Made by a program: the position numbers and the translations under genes
Origin: Acidobacteriaceae bacterium
GTDB lineage: Bacteria > Acidobacteriota > Terriglobia > Terriglobales > Acidobacteriaceae
Assembly (NCBI GenBank): GCA_003131315.1
Contig: PKUV01000167.1
Coordinates: forward strand, 1-46,198
Direction of reading: 5' to 3'
Length of the DNA: 46,198 bases
Shown here: piece by piece, positions 32,564 through 41,281 of the stretch
Numbering within the stretch: position 1 is the stretch's first letter
Layout of the letters: each line of letters opens with the position of its first letter
Notes under the pieces: model-generated
What the model was told of the DNA's origin: nothing
What the model saw: only the letters and a program-made list of their open reading frames with translations
Databases searched by the model: none

Positions 32564-35500
32564 ATGAGCCAAAACCAATTCGTCCACCTGCATCTCCATA
32601 GCGATTACTCTCTACTCGACGGTGCTTGCGACGTCGACAAACTCGTCGATCGGGTTCATGAACTTGGCATGCCCGCAGTGGCCATGACCGACCACGGCAA
32701 CATTTTTGGCGCGGTGCATTTTGTAAATGCCGCGCACAAGGCCGGCGTCAAACCGATCGTGGGATGCGAACTCTACATCTGCAAAAAAGACGACCACAAC
32801 ATCGCGCGCACTCCGCCCGACGGCGACACCTATAACCACCTGCTGGTGCTCGCCGAAAACGAAGAAGGCTACCGCAACCTGGTGAAGATCACGTCGGAAG
32901 CCTCGCTGCACGGCTTTTACTACAAGCCTCGGGTGAGCAAGAAATTTCTGGCTGAGCATTCGAAGGGTCTGATCGGGCTTTCCGGATGCCTGAAGGGTGA
33001 AGTGGCCGAGCGGCTGACGGAAGGGAACTACGACGCGGCGCGGTCGGCTGCCGGATTCTATCGCGACCTCTTCGGCAAAGAGAATTTTTTTCTTGAGATT
33101 CAGGACCAGGGCCTGGAGTTGGAGCACCGCATCCATTCTGGGTTGTTCCAACTGGAGAAGGATCTCGGGCTGCCCATGGTCGCGACCAACGACAGCCACT
33201 ACCTTTGCGAAGACGACGCGCACGCCCAGGATGTGATGCTGTGCATTCAAACGGGGAAGTCCATCCAGGAAACCAACCGGATGAAGTTCGAGGGCACGCA
33301 GTTTTACGTCAAGAACGGCGACGAGATGTTGCGCGTGTTCAAGGACGCGCCTCATGTGCTTTCGCGCACGCTCGATATTGCCGAGCGCTGCAACCTTCGA
33401 CTGGAGAAAGTTCCCAGCCCGTTTCCGCACTTCGACGTTCCGGACGGATTCACTCTCGACAGTTATTTCGAGCACATCACGCGGCAAGGATTCGCCCGCC
33501 GCATGGAGACCCTGCGGACCTTGTCGGCGAACGGCCGGCTCAAGCATTCGCTTCCGGACTACGAACAGAGATTGGCGCGCGAGATCGGCATCATCCAGCA
33601 GATGAAGTTCTCGGGCTACTTCCTGATTGTTTGGGACTTCATCCGCTACGCCCGCGAACGCGGCATTCCCGTGGGCCCGGGGCGCGGATCGGCGGCGGGG
33701 GCGGTGGTTGCGTATTCGCTCGGAATTACCGACATCGATCCGCTGCAGCATGAACTTCTGTTCGAACGCTTCCTAAACCCGGAACGCATTTCCATGCCGG
33801 ATATCGATATCGACTTCTGCATGAACCGGCGCGGCGAAGTGATCGAATACGTCACCCATAAATACGGGCGGGAAAATGTTGCGCAGATCATCACGTTTGG
33901 CACGATGGCGGCCAAAGCCGCGATCAAGGATGTCGGCCGGGCGATGGACATGCCGTACAGCGACGTTGACCGCATCGCAAAGATGGTGCCAACCACGCTG
34001 AATATCAAGCTGGACGACGCGCTCAAGGAGTCCGTGGCGCTGCAGGAAGCGTACGAGAAAGATCCTCAGGTGCGGCAGCTGCTCGATACGGCGCGGAAGC
34101 TGGAAGGTCTGGTGCGGAATTCGGGTGTGCACGCGGCGGGCGTGGTGATTTCGCCGCGGCCGCTGATTGAGTTGGTGCCGCTGCACAAAACCAAGAACGG
34201 CGAAATCGTCACCGCCTTCGACATGGTGGCGATCGAAAAGATGGGCCTGCTGAAAATGGATTTTCTCGGCCTGACGACGCTCACCATTCTCGACGACGCG
34301 TTGAAACTGATCGCGCAGAAGGGGACGAATCTGAAGCTGGAGGACATCCTGCTCGAAGACCAGGAGACCTACGAGAAGGTTTTCCATAAGGGATTAACCT
34401 CCGGCGTGTTCCAGTTTGAATCGTCCGGCATGAGAGACGTTCTGCGCCGTTACCAGCCGAACTCGATCGAAGATCTAACCGCGTTAAATGCGTTGTACCG
34501 CCCCGGCCCGATCCAGGGCGGCATGATCGACGACTTTATCGAGCGCAAGCATGGGCGCCGCAAGATTGAATACGAATTACCGGAACTGAAGGAGATTTTG
34601 CAGGAGACACTGGGCGTCATCGTTTATCAGGAACAGGTGATGCAGGCGGCGAACAAACTCGCGGGCTACTCCCTCGGAGAAGCGGACCTGCTGCGGCGGG
34701 CGATGGGCAAGAAGAACGCCGAGGAGATGGCGAAGCAGCGCGAGCGGTTTGTGCAGGGAGCGATGCAGCGCGGTTTTCCGTCGAAGAAGATCGAGAAGAT
34801 TTTCGATCTGATGGCGCAATTTGCCGGATACGGGTTCAATAAGTCGCACTCGGCGGCGTACGCGCTTCTGGCGTATCACACCGCATACTTAAAGACGCAC
34901 CATCCGATCGACTTCATGGCGGCGCTGCTGACTTCGGTGACGGGCAGCACGGATGACGTGGTGAAGTACATCAACGAATGCCGCGAGATGGGAATTGCGG
35001 TCGAGCCACCCGATATCAATGTCAGCGATGCGAACTTTACGCCGCACGGGCAGGCGATTCGCTTTGGGCTGGCCGCGGTGAAGAACGTTGGCGGCAATGC
35101 GATCGAGTCCATTGTCGCGGGACGGAAGAAGCTGGGCCGGAATTTCAAGTCGTTTTATGAATTCTGCGAAGAAGTGGACCTGCGACTGTTGAACAAGCGT
35201 GTGCTGGAGTCGCTGATCAAGAGTGGGGCCATGGATTGTTTCGGGCGCCGGGCGCAGCTCATGCAGGCGCTCGACACGGCGATCGAGCAGGCCCAGAAAG
35301 CGCAGCGGGACGCGGAGTCGGGACAGCACGGGCTGTTTGGCGTGTTTGCGGATGAAACCGCGCAGGAGGCGAGCGACGCGCTCCCCAACGTGCCCGACTG
35401 GGATGAACATACGCGGCTGTCGGCGGAGAAAGAAATCCTCGGATTTTTTATCACCGGGCATCCGATGGAAAAGTACAAAGAGAAGCTAGCCGACCTGAAT

Positions 35501-36052
35501 GCTCTCTCTACCCAGGATATTGCCGCCATGAAGAAATCCACCGCCAAGGATGAGAACATCACGACGGCGGGTTTGATTTCAGGACTGCGGGTCGCCAAGT
35601 CAAGAAGAGGCGAGCTGTGGGCGCAAGCGGCCCTCGAAGACATGTTGGGGAAAGTGGAGTTGCTGATCTTTCCCGAGGCTTACAAAAAACTCGCGGAGAA
35701 AGTTAAGCTCGAGGTTCCCGTGCTGATTCGTGGTGGCGTGCGCATTGAAGAAGGCGCAAATCCAAAGCTCACCGCCAACGACATCATTCCGCTGGACGAA
35801 GCTCGCGTGCCGTTGCCGAAGGCGCTCCGTATACGGATTCCTCTCGGGAGCGCGACCGACAGCACGGTCGATGCGCTGCATGCCCTCTTCAGCGAGCGCA
35901 AGGGCGAGGCGAAGGTGCTCTTCGACGTGGAGCGGGAAGGCGATTTCATGGTGGTGATGGAAGCGGAAGGCTATAATGTGATGCCGGACCGCAGTTTTCG
36001 GGGCCGTGTGGAAGAGCTGTGCGGGCGCGGCAGCGTACGCGTCATCAGTTGA
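32564..36052 (+). CDS. dnaE: DNA polymerase III alpha subunit
   Basis: Replicative polymerase of 1162 residues. N-terminal PHP domain: FVHLHLHSDYSLLDGACDVD (6-25), MTDHGNIFGAV, GCELY, GLSGCLKGE and VATNDSHYL, in which the metal-binding His, Asp, Glu and Cys positions look intact. The C-family palm motif PDIDIDF is at 412-418 (D413, D415). Late helix-hairpin and OB-type regions follow (about 850-1080). It replicates DNA with the beta clamp and tau. No ribosome-binding site is evident upstream. Confidence 0.96.
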   Translation: MSQNQFVHLHLHSDYSLLDGACDVDKLVDRVHELGMPAVAMTDHGNIFGAVHFVNAAHKAGVKPIVGCELYICKKDDHNIARTPPDGDTYNHLLVLAENEEGYRNLVKITSEASLHGFYYKPRVSKKFLAEHSKGLIGLSGCLKGEVAERLTEGNYDAARSAAGFYRDLFGKENFFLEIQDQGLELEHRIHSGLFQLEKDLGLPMVATNDSHYLCEDDAHAQDVMLCIQTGKSIQETNRMKFEGTQFYVKNGDEMLRVFKDAPHVLSRTLDIAERCNLRLEKVPSPFPHFDVPDGFTLDSYFEHITRQGFARRMETLRTLSANGRLKHSLPDYEQRLAREIGIIQQMKFSGYFLIVWDFIRYARERGIPVGPGRGSAAGAVVAYSLGITDIDPLQHELLFERFLNPERISMPDIDIDFCMNRRGEVIEYVTHKYGRENVAQIITFGTMAAKAAIKDVGRAMDMPYSDVDRIAKMVPTTLNIKLDDALKESVALQEAYEKDPQVRQLLDTARKLEGLVRNSGVHAAGVVISPRPLIELVPLHKTKNGEIVTAFDMVAIEKMGLLKMDFLGLTTLTILDDALKLIAQKGTNLKLEDILLEDQETYEKVFHKGLTSGVFQFESSGMRDVLRRYQPNSIEDLTALNALYRPGPIQGGMIDDFIERKHGRRKIEYELPELKEILQETLGVIVYQEQVMQAANKLAGYSLGEADLLRRAMGKKNAEEMAKQRERFVQGAMQRGFPSKKIEKIFDLMAQFAGYGFNKSHSAAYALLAYHTAYLKTHHPIDFMAALLTSVTGSTDDVVKYINECREMGIAVEPPDINVSDANFTPHGQAIRFGLAAVKNVGGNAIESIVAGRKKLGRNFKSFYEFCEEVDLRLLNKRVLESLIKSGAMDCFGRRAQLMQALDTAIEQAQKAQRDAESGQHGLFGVFADETAQEASDALPNVPDWDEHTRLSAEKEILGFFITGHPMEKYKEKLADLNALSTQDIAAMKKSTAKDENITTAGLISGLRVAKSRRGELWAQAALEDMLGKVELLIFPEAYKKLAEKVKLEVPVLIRGGVRIEEGANPKLTANDIIPLDEARVPLPKALRIRIPLGSATDSTVDALHALFSERKGEAKVLFDVEREGDFMVVMEAEGYNVMPDRSFRGRVEELCGRGSVRVIS

Positions 36053-36222
36053 TCCGTGCAAGTTAACAGATACGGCCGATGAGACGAGCGAAAATAAAAC
36101 GGGCAGAAAAGTCGGATCATAGTGCGGGGAACGGCGCGGAGAATCCCGCAATCTCCGGTACGGACTTTATGCTCTCGATTGTGGAAGCGCATCAACCCCG
36201 AAAGAATGGGAACGTCATCAAG

Positions 36223-37182
36223 ATGGATTCTGGACTGAAGGCGCAACAGGAACTGGGAAAAATCGAGGAGCAGATCACGCGACTGCAGGCGCTGGAGGGG
36301 CAGAACGCGGAAACGCTCCGCCAGATCCAGCAATTGCACGAACGGGTGAACGACCTTCGCCGCGAGATTTCTTCGCACATGAACGCATGGGAGCGCACGG
36401 AACTGGCGCGTCATCCGCAGCGTCCCTACACGCTGGATTATATCGAGCGCATTTTTACCGATTGGAGCGAGATTCACGGGGATCGCGGCTTTCGCGACGA
36501 TCCGGCGATTGTTTGCGGGATGGCTCGCTTTCACGGTGAGGAAGTCGTCGTTGTGGGCCAGCAGAAAGCGCGCGACGCGAAACAGCGCGTGTATCGAAAC
36601 TTCGGCATGTCTCACCCGGAAGGGTATCGAAAAGCGCTGCGGGTGATGAAGATTGCGGAGAAATTCAAGCGGCCGATTTTTACTTTCGTGGACACCGACG
36701 GCGCCTATCCCGGACTGCACGCCGAAGAGCGTGGTCAGGGAGAAGCCATCGCCCGCAACCTGCTGGAGATGGCGCGGCTTGAAGTGCCGATCATCGCGAC
36801 CGTGATTGGCGTCGGCGGCAGCGGCGGGGCGCTGGCGATTGCGGTGGCCGACCGCGTGTTGATGATGGAAAACTCGGTTTACTCGGTGATTTCGCCGGAG
36901 GGGTGCGCGTCGATCATGTGGCGCGATGCCAGCAAAAAAGGTCTGGCGGCGGAGGCCATGAAGATCACCGCGAAAGATTTGAACGAACTGGGCTGCATCG
37001 ATGCCATCATCCCGGAACCTGCCGGAGGCGCGCATAAGGACCATGCCCAGGCGGCGGAATTGCTGGACGCGGCGCTGCAGCAGCATCTGGCCGCGTTAAA
37101 GCGACTGCCGGTCGGCGAACTGCTTGAAACCCGCTATCGAAAATTCCGCAACATGGCGCAGTTCTTCCAGGTGGAAGCGTAA
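36223..37182 (+). CDS. accA: Acetyl-CoA carboxylase carboxyltransferase alpha subunit
   Basis: Transfers carboxyl from carboxybiotin to acetyl-CoA, first step of fatty acid synthesis, with AccD. From the ATG at 36223 the 319 residues match AccA length; the frame is open back to 36079 but the extension has no family similarity. Conserved stretches: RPYTLDYIERIFTDW, GDRGFRDDPAIVCGMARF, MSHPEGYRKALRVMKIAEKF, DTDGAYPGL and GVGGSGGALAIAVADRV. Follows dnaE. Confidence 0.93.
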   Translation: MDSGLKAQQELGKIEEQITRLQALEGQNAETLRQIQQLHERVNDLRREISSHMNAWERTELARHPQRPYTLDYIERIFTDWSEIHGDRGFRDDPAIVCGMARFHGEEVVVVGQQKARDAKQRVYRNFGMSHPEGYRKALRVMKIAEKFKRPIFTFVDTDGAYPGLHAEERGQGEAIARNLLEMARLEVPIIATVIGVGGSGGALAIAVADRVLMMENSVYSVISPEGCASIMWRDASKKGLAAEAMKITAKDLNELGCIDAIIPEPAGGAHKDHAQAAELLDAALQQHLAALKRLPVGELLETRYRKFRNMAQFFQVEA

Positions 37183-37223
37183 GAGCAGCGCTGGCTTTCG
37201 GGCGTACTCAAGACCGGGGCCTT

Positions 37224-37470
37224 ATGAAGAAAACATCGGCAGTTAAGTCTCGCGGATTGCGTCCCTCGAAAGACCCGCGGAGCGAATACCGGTTTGACTA
37301 TGCGAAAGCTCGCCCCAACCGATTCGCGCGTCGCGCGGGCGAAGTCCGTTGTTGTACTGCTTGCCCCTGATGTTGCGAAAGTGTTCAAGCCGGGTGAGTC
37401 GGTCAATGACGCACTGCGGGCGATCCTGAAGGCGGTACCACGGCGAAAAGCTGCAACGAGTTCGAACTGA
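37224..37470 (+). pseudogene. Frameshifted small antitoxin-like gene
   Basis: From ATG 37224 the first frame encodes MKKTSAVKSRGLRPSKDPRS then EYRFDYAKARPNRFARRAGE. One extra base near 37345 shifts the continuation (SVVVLLAPDVAKVFKPGESV then NDALRAILKAVPR) to the next frame, which ends at 37468-37470. Together the two halves resemble small antitoxin-like proteins often found near toxins. No partner toxin gene lies beside it. Confidence 0.6.
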
Positions 37471-37489
37471 AAGAGACTGGCGCACTCTC

Positions 37490-37546
37490 TCGCCGCCATA
37501 AGTTCCGACTGCCATCACCAGGTTCTGGCTGCCTTCAACGCGCGCC
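37490..37546 (-). pseudogene. Duplicated 57-bp fragment of hom
   Basis: Matches 38762-38818, inside hom, at 49/57 positions and in the same orientation. Translated on the minus strand both give ARVEGSQNLVMA(V/T)GTYGGE. Most differences are synonymous. The surrounding 37471-37600 holds no gene. Confidence 0.75.
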
Positions 37547-37625
37547 GAGGCTGCAGCCTCTCGAGGACCGCCGCGCTCGTGAGGGGGCCCCCCTGAAACG
37601 TATACTTGCCTGAATTTCTCCCGCA

Positions 37626-37641
37626 TGATATCATGATATCA
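37626..37641. promoter_or_regulatory. Palindromic operator of the FitAB pair
   Basis: TGATATCATGATATCA is a perfect 16-bp palindrome 21 bp before the antitoxin ATG. A TATACT -10-like hexamer is at 37601-37606. Probable site for FitA autoregulation. Confidence 0.6.
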
Positions 37642-37662
37642 ATTTAGCGCTGGGAGGATGCC

Positions 37663-37911
37663 ATGGCCCAACTCGTCGTCCGCAATATCGAGAATGCCGT
37701 GAAGGCCCGATTGCAGCGCCGTGCGCGGCGGAACGGCCGCAGTATGGAAGAGGAAATACGGGATATCCTGCGCAGCGCCGCGGTTGAAGAACCTCTTCCA
37801 ACCGGCGGGTTAGGGACCGAAATCGCTGCCTTATTTACCAAGGTCGGGATCGAGTCCGATATTCCTGAGCTGCGGGGACACAAAGTTAAGCCCGTCCATT
37901 TTGAATCATGA
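37663..37911 (+). CDS. FitA-like RHH antitoxin
   Basis: 82 residues. MAQLVVRNIENAVKARLQRR (1-20) and RNGRSMEEEIRDILRSAAVE (23-42) are the FitA/VapB ribbon-helix-helix DNA-binding domain; the Pro/Gly tail (43-82) should wrap the PIN toxin. GGGAGGA before the ATG. Its stop overlaps the toxin ATG (ATGA). The palindrome at 37626-37641 is its likely operator. Confidence 0.88.
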   Translation: MAQLVVRNIENAVKARLQRRARRNGRSMEEEIRDILRSAAVEEPLPTGGLGTEIAALFTKVGIESDIPELRGHKVKPVHFES

Positions 37912-38324
37912 TCATTCTGGATACGAACGTGCTTTCGGCGCTGATGCGCCAGGCGCCCGACCAGAACGTCGTCACTTGGCTCGACCGGCAACCTCGGACA
38001 TCGGTCTGGACCACTTCGGTGACCGTCTTTGAAGTCCGGTTCGGACTGCAGATTCTGGCGACGGGAAAGCGGCGAACTCTGCTGACCGAGGCGTTTGAGG
38101 AACTTCTCGTTAGAATTGGTCAGCGAGTCGTCACGTTTGATGTTGCGGCTGCGCAGCAGGCAAGTGACCTAATGGCAGCGCGGCACAAGAGAGGCCGCCC
38201 CGGCGATCTCCGCGATACGATGATTGCGGGGATTGCGCTCGCGCAGCACGCCACGCTTGCAACCCGCAACACTGTGCATTTCGAAGATGCTCCAATTCCG
38301 CTCGTCAATCCTTGGACGATCTAA
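37908..38324 (+). CDS. FitB/VapC-like PIN-domain toxin
   Basis: 138-residue PIN ribonuclease. Metal-binding acids are D5 in MIILDTNVLSALM, E42 in VFEVRFGLQ and D103 in GRPGDLRDTMIAGIAL; NTVHFEDAPI is the C-terminal motif. VapC-type toxins cut specific RNAs when the antitoxin is lost. Intact. Confidence 0.88.
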   Translation: MIILDTNVLSALMRQAPDQNVVTWLDRQPRTSVWTTSVTVFEVRFGLQILATGKRRTLLTEAFEELLVRIGQRVVTFDVAAAQQASDLMAARHKRGRPGDLRDTMIAGIALAQHATLATRNTVHFEDAPIPLVNPWTI

Positions 38325-38364
38325 CGGTGCCGCCGGCGTTTTGCTAGGAATGAAGATCCTCTTC

Positions 38365-39684
38365 CTACAGTATCGGCAAGTGCAAGCACGGCTGCACCAT
38401 GAAATCCAGCGAGTTGATTTGCTGTAGCGCCTGTTCCACCAGCGAGGCCTTGCATTCCTCCAGCGTAATCAGAAAGGGCAGGTGTGATTTCGGGCAGGCC
38501 GGTTTCTGCAGCACCGAGTCGATGTTGATGCCGCAGTGGGAGAGAATTGTGGCTAGGCTGGCGATGATGCCCGGCCGGTCCTTCACCAGAAAGCGCAGAT
38601 AGTGCTTGGTGGTGAACTCGGCGGTGACGGTGGGCGTTTTCTCGAGCGGCTGTCCGGCGTAACTCATCCCGGCTTGCTTGGCGCGAGCAATGGCCAGAAT
38701 GTCGGACACGACCGCGACGGCGGTTGGATGTCCACCTGCGCCGTGGCCTCCAAAGACGGTTTCGCCACCGTAAGTTCCGGTCGCCATCACCAGGTTTTGA
38801 CTGCCTTCGACGCGCGCCAACGGCGATGAGAGTTCGACCAACGCCGGCTGGACCGCGGCAAACAAGCAGTCACCTTTCGGCTCCGCTTTCAACTCGGCCC
38901 ATGAAATCTGGCGAATGGTGCAGCCAAGCTGGTTCGCGTATTCAAAATCAACCGAGTCGATGGCTGAGATCGAGCGCGCCACGATGCTCTCAGGTCTGAC
39001 GTTGCAGTGCAGTCCGACTCGCGCCAGGATGGTGAGTTTGGCCCGCGCGTCCAGGCCGTCGATGTCTTCCGTCGGATCGGCCTCGGCGAAGCCCAGCTTC
39101 TGCGCCTCCCGCAGAGCAGTGGCGAAGGGAATGCCGTTGCTCTCGATCTGGCTGAGAATGTAGTTGCAGGTGCCGTTGAGAATGCCGCAGATCTTGAACA
39201 GTTCATCGCCGGCCAATCCCTCATGCAATCCGGAAATCACCGGCACGCCGCCCGCTACCGACGCGCCAAAATGGATCTGCTGTTTCATCCGCCGCGCCAG
39301 GCCGATCAACTCAGGACCGCAACGCGCGATCAACTGCTTGTTGGCGGTGACCACGGATTTGCCCGACTCGAGCGCGCGCCGGATCCAGTCTTCGGTGGGC
39401 TGGAGGCCGCCCATCACCTCGACCACGATCTCCACGTCGGAGGATAGAACATCGTCGATATTCTCCGTCCACTGCACCGAGGACGGAAGCCAGTCCACTT
39501 TTTTCCGCGCCACGTTGCGATTGAGGACATGCGTCAGGCGCAGGTGGGTGTTGGATCGCTCGCAAAGAATTCTTGCCACGGAACTCCCGACCGTACCGAA
39601 GCCGAGCAGAGCCACGTTGCAGTTTTGTGCGCCGTCGTTTTTTGCACCAACGGCAGTTGAACCGAGTTTAGAAACAGCTGTCAT
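38365..39684 (-). CDS. hom: Homoserine dehydrogenase
   Basis: Reduces aspartate semialdehyde to homoserine for threonine and methionine. N-terminal LGFGTVGSSVARIL (27-40) binds NAD(P); EVMGGLQPTEDWIRRALESG and the GGVPVI and GFAEADPTEDIDG segments are family hallmarks; the C-terminal ACT domain begins at KDRPGIIASLATILS (about 360) and probably binds threonine. 439 residues. Monocistronic on the minus strand, with a GATAAT -10-like hexamer at about 39728. A partial second copy lies at 37490-37546. Confidence 0.95.
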   Translation of the reverse strand: MTAVSKLGSTAVGAKNDGAQNCNVALLGFGTVGSSVARILCERSNTHLRLTHVLNRNVARKKVDWLPSSVQWTENIDDVLSSDVEIVVEVMGGLQPTEDWIRRALESGKSVVTANKQLIARCGPELIGLARRMKQQIHFGASVAGGVPVISGLHEGLAGDELFKICGILNGTCNYILSQIESNGIPFATALREAQKLGFAEADPTEDIDGLDARAKLTILARVGLHCNVRPESIVARSISAIDSVDFEYANQLGCTIRQISWAELKAEPKGDCLFAAVQPALVELSSPLARVEGSQNLVMATGTYGGETVFGGHGAGGHPTAVAVVSDILAIARAKQAGMSYAGQPLEKTPTVTAEFTTKHYLRFLVKDRPGIIASLATILSHCGINIDSVLQKPACPKSHLPFLITLEECKASLVEQALQQINSLDFMVQPCLHLPIL

Positions 39685-39762
39685 TCCATCTCCCGTGCGG
39701 ACGGAACCTTTTTCCCGCCTCGCTCTATTATCACCGAAGTAGGTATAGGCTGGGCCGCCCGC

Positions 39763-39786
39763 CGACTTGCGATTCGACTCCGGTGA
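39763..39786. repeat. 24-bp exact repeat upstream of a small gene
   Basis: CGACTTGCGATTCGACTCCG plus GTGA occurs here and again at 39976-39999 inside the following gene. Confidence 0.8.
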
Positions 39787-39871
39787 TTTTTGTCACTGAC
39801 AGTTCGATGGTTACCGTGATTCAATTTCTATAGAGTTTCCAAGGCACTTTCCGTATTGAAAGGAGAGAGCT

Positions 39872-40159
39872 ATGCAATTCCACCTGGAAACAGACGAGCT
39901 GAAACTGCTTGCGAACGTCTTGTTAGAACAAGATCCCCGGCGGTACAACGAACTGCTGAAAAAGGTCATGGCTCGCGACTTGCGATTCGACTCCGGTGAA
40001 CTCGAACAAACAGCAGAGATCCTCGCTGGCAAGAAGCGCAGCCTTAAGGATGAAATCGCCCGGCAGCCGGACGCCGCGCTGAAGATGGAACTACAGCGGC
40101 AGCTAGCGCTGCTGGAACGGGTACTGGAGAGGGTCAACGAGGCCTGTGTCATGTTCTGA
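39872..40159 (+). CDS. Small hypothetical helical protein
   Basis: 95 residues: MQFHLETDELKLLANVLLEQ (1-20), a charged middle and a leucine-rich amphipathic helix near the C-terminus (ALKMELQRQLALLERVLERV). No signal or transmembrane segment. AAAGGAGAG is an excellent ribosome-binding site. Function unknown. Bases 39976-39999 duplicate its own upstream region. Confidence 0.7.
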   Translation: MQFHLETDELKLLANVLLEQDPRRYNELLKKVMARDLRFDSGELEQTAEILAGKKRSLKDEIARQPDAALKMELQRQLALLERVLERVNEACVMF

Positions 40160-40516
40160 AGGCTGTCCACGCGGCGGCCCTGTGCCCCGCCCTTGTTTTT
40201 TTGAAGGGTGAAACTGCACGGTCGTCTCCCGCGTGGGATTTCTCGCTGACTCCTGCAGTGCCCTCGTCCATAGAGTGCACCGATGATCCCCATCACCCAC
40301 CCTTTTCGCAAAGTGCGCGAAAAGGATGGGGCACCCGGGGTTTCTTGTGCGCGTCACCAGCTACGGTGATAATTCTCACTGCGCGCGGGTCGCGCGGCGA
40401 ATACGCTTGGTGCGGCATCCGGCGTTCGTCTGATGCTGCACGTTTGAGATCGCTAGGCTCGTGCGTAGGACCTTCCGCCTGGCACGAATTCTTCGCGCGA
40501 GGAAAGGAGGCACGTC
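40160..40516. repeat. Intergenic stretch with one hairpin repeat
   Basis: Only the CACCCACCCTTTTCGC...GCGAAAAGGATGGGGCACCC hairpin (40290-40336), a copy of 25423-25463, was recognised; the rest shows nothing. Confidence 0.65.
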
Positions 40517-41281
40517 ATGCTGCTGCTGTTAGGGTTGTTTCTCTTCCTGGTTGGGACTTGCCTGATCCTGCTGCTGCCGGCGTTTTGGGGCGAACAGATT
40601 TACCGCACGTATCGCGAGGGGCGGACGGTGAACTGTCCGGAGACGCATGCGCCGGTGTCGGTGCGGTTCAACGCGTTGCGGGCAGCGTGGAGCAGCCTGG
40701 CCGGCGCCCCGAAACTGCGACTGGCCGATTGCACGCGCTGGCCGGAGCGCGCCGATTGCGGGCAGGAGTGCATTCCGGATGCGGTGCTGGCCAAGCCCGC
40801 GCCCTTGGTGGACCACGTTCCGTGGCGAACCAGAAGAATCGTGCATTTGCCCGTGCTGCTGGCAGGCGCGGCGGCGTGGGTGCTGGGCATGGCTTGGCAC
40901 TCCGAATACTTGTTCCGGCCACGATGGATGATGGCGCTCGGATTGAGCGACCCACAGACGCGAGCGTTGGCGCGAATGTTGGCGCCGCATCTGCTGAGCG
41001 TGGGTGCGTGCGTACTGTTCGCTTACGGCGTCGCGGGACTGCTGCGCTGGCTGGGCTCGCGTACGTTGACGCACGGCCTCGAAGTGGCGGCCGCGCTGTG
41101 GTTGGCGACGTTCGCAGCACTGATGGCGGTGACGTGGTCGCGGTTTGTGCCCGGGCTGCTGTGGATTGAGGGAGGATATACTTTTATGGGGGCGCTGCTA
41201 ATCGGCGCGATCGTGGGCGGTGTGCCGCGGTGGGTGGTTGTGGGGGACCCGGAAGAGCGTGGCGGTAGAAGTGGGGGATGA
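40517..41281 (+). CDS. Membrane protein of unknown function
   Basis: 254 residues with five hydrophobic segments (about 2-23, 108-127, 153-172, 187-206, 219-240). The first is followed by a soluble Cys-rich region with LRLADCTRWPERADCGQECI (about 68-87). AAAGGAGG is eight bases before the ATG. The family is unknown; the Cys pattern suggests a metal or redox site but this is not shown. Confidence 0.7.
   Translation: MLLLLGLFLFLVGTCLILLLPAFWGEQIYRTYREGRTVNCPETHAPVSVRFNALRAAWSSLAGAPKLRLADCTRWPERADCGQECIPDAVLAKPAPLVDHVPWRTRRIVHLPVLLAGAAAWVLGMAWHSEYLFRPRWMMALGLSDPQTRALARMLAPHLLSVGACVLFAYGVAGLLRWLGSRTLTHGLEVAAALWLATFAALMAVTWSRFVPGLLWIEGGYTFMGALLIGAIVGGVPRWVVVGDPEERGGRSGG

Noticed and set aside
37243-37626. 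A 127-codon minus-strand gene
   Set aside because: Only the 57-bp hom-like part looks coding; the rest is antisense to the frameshifted gene or low-complexity.
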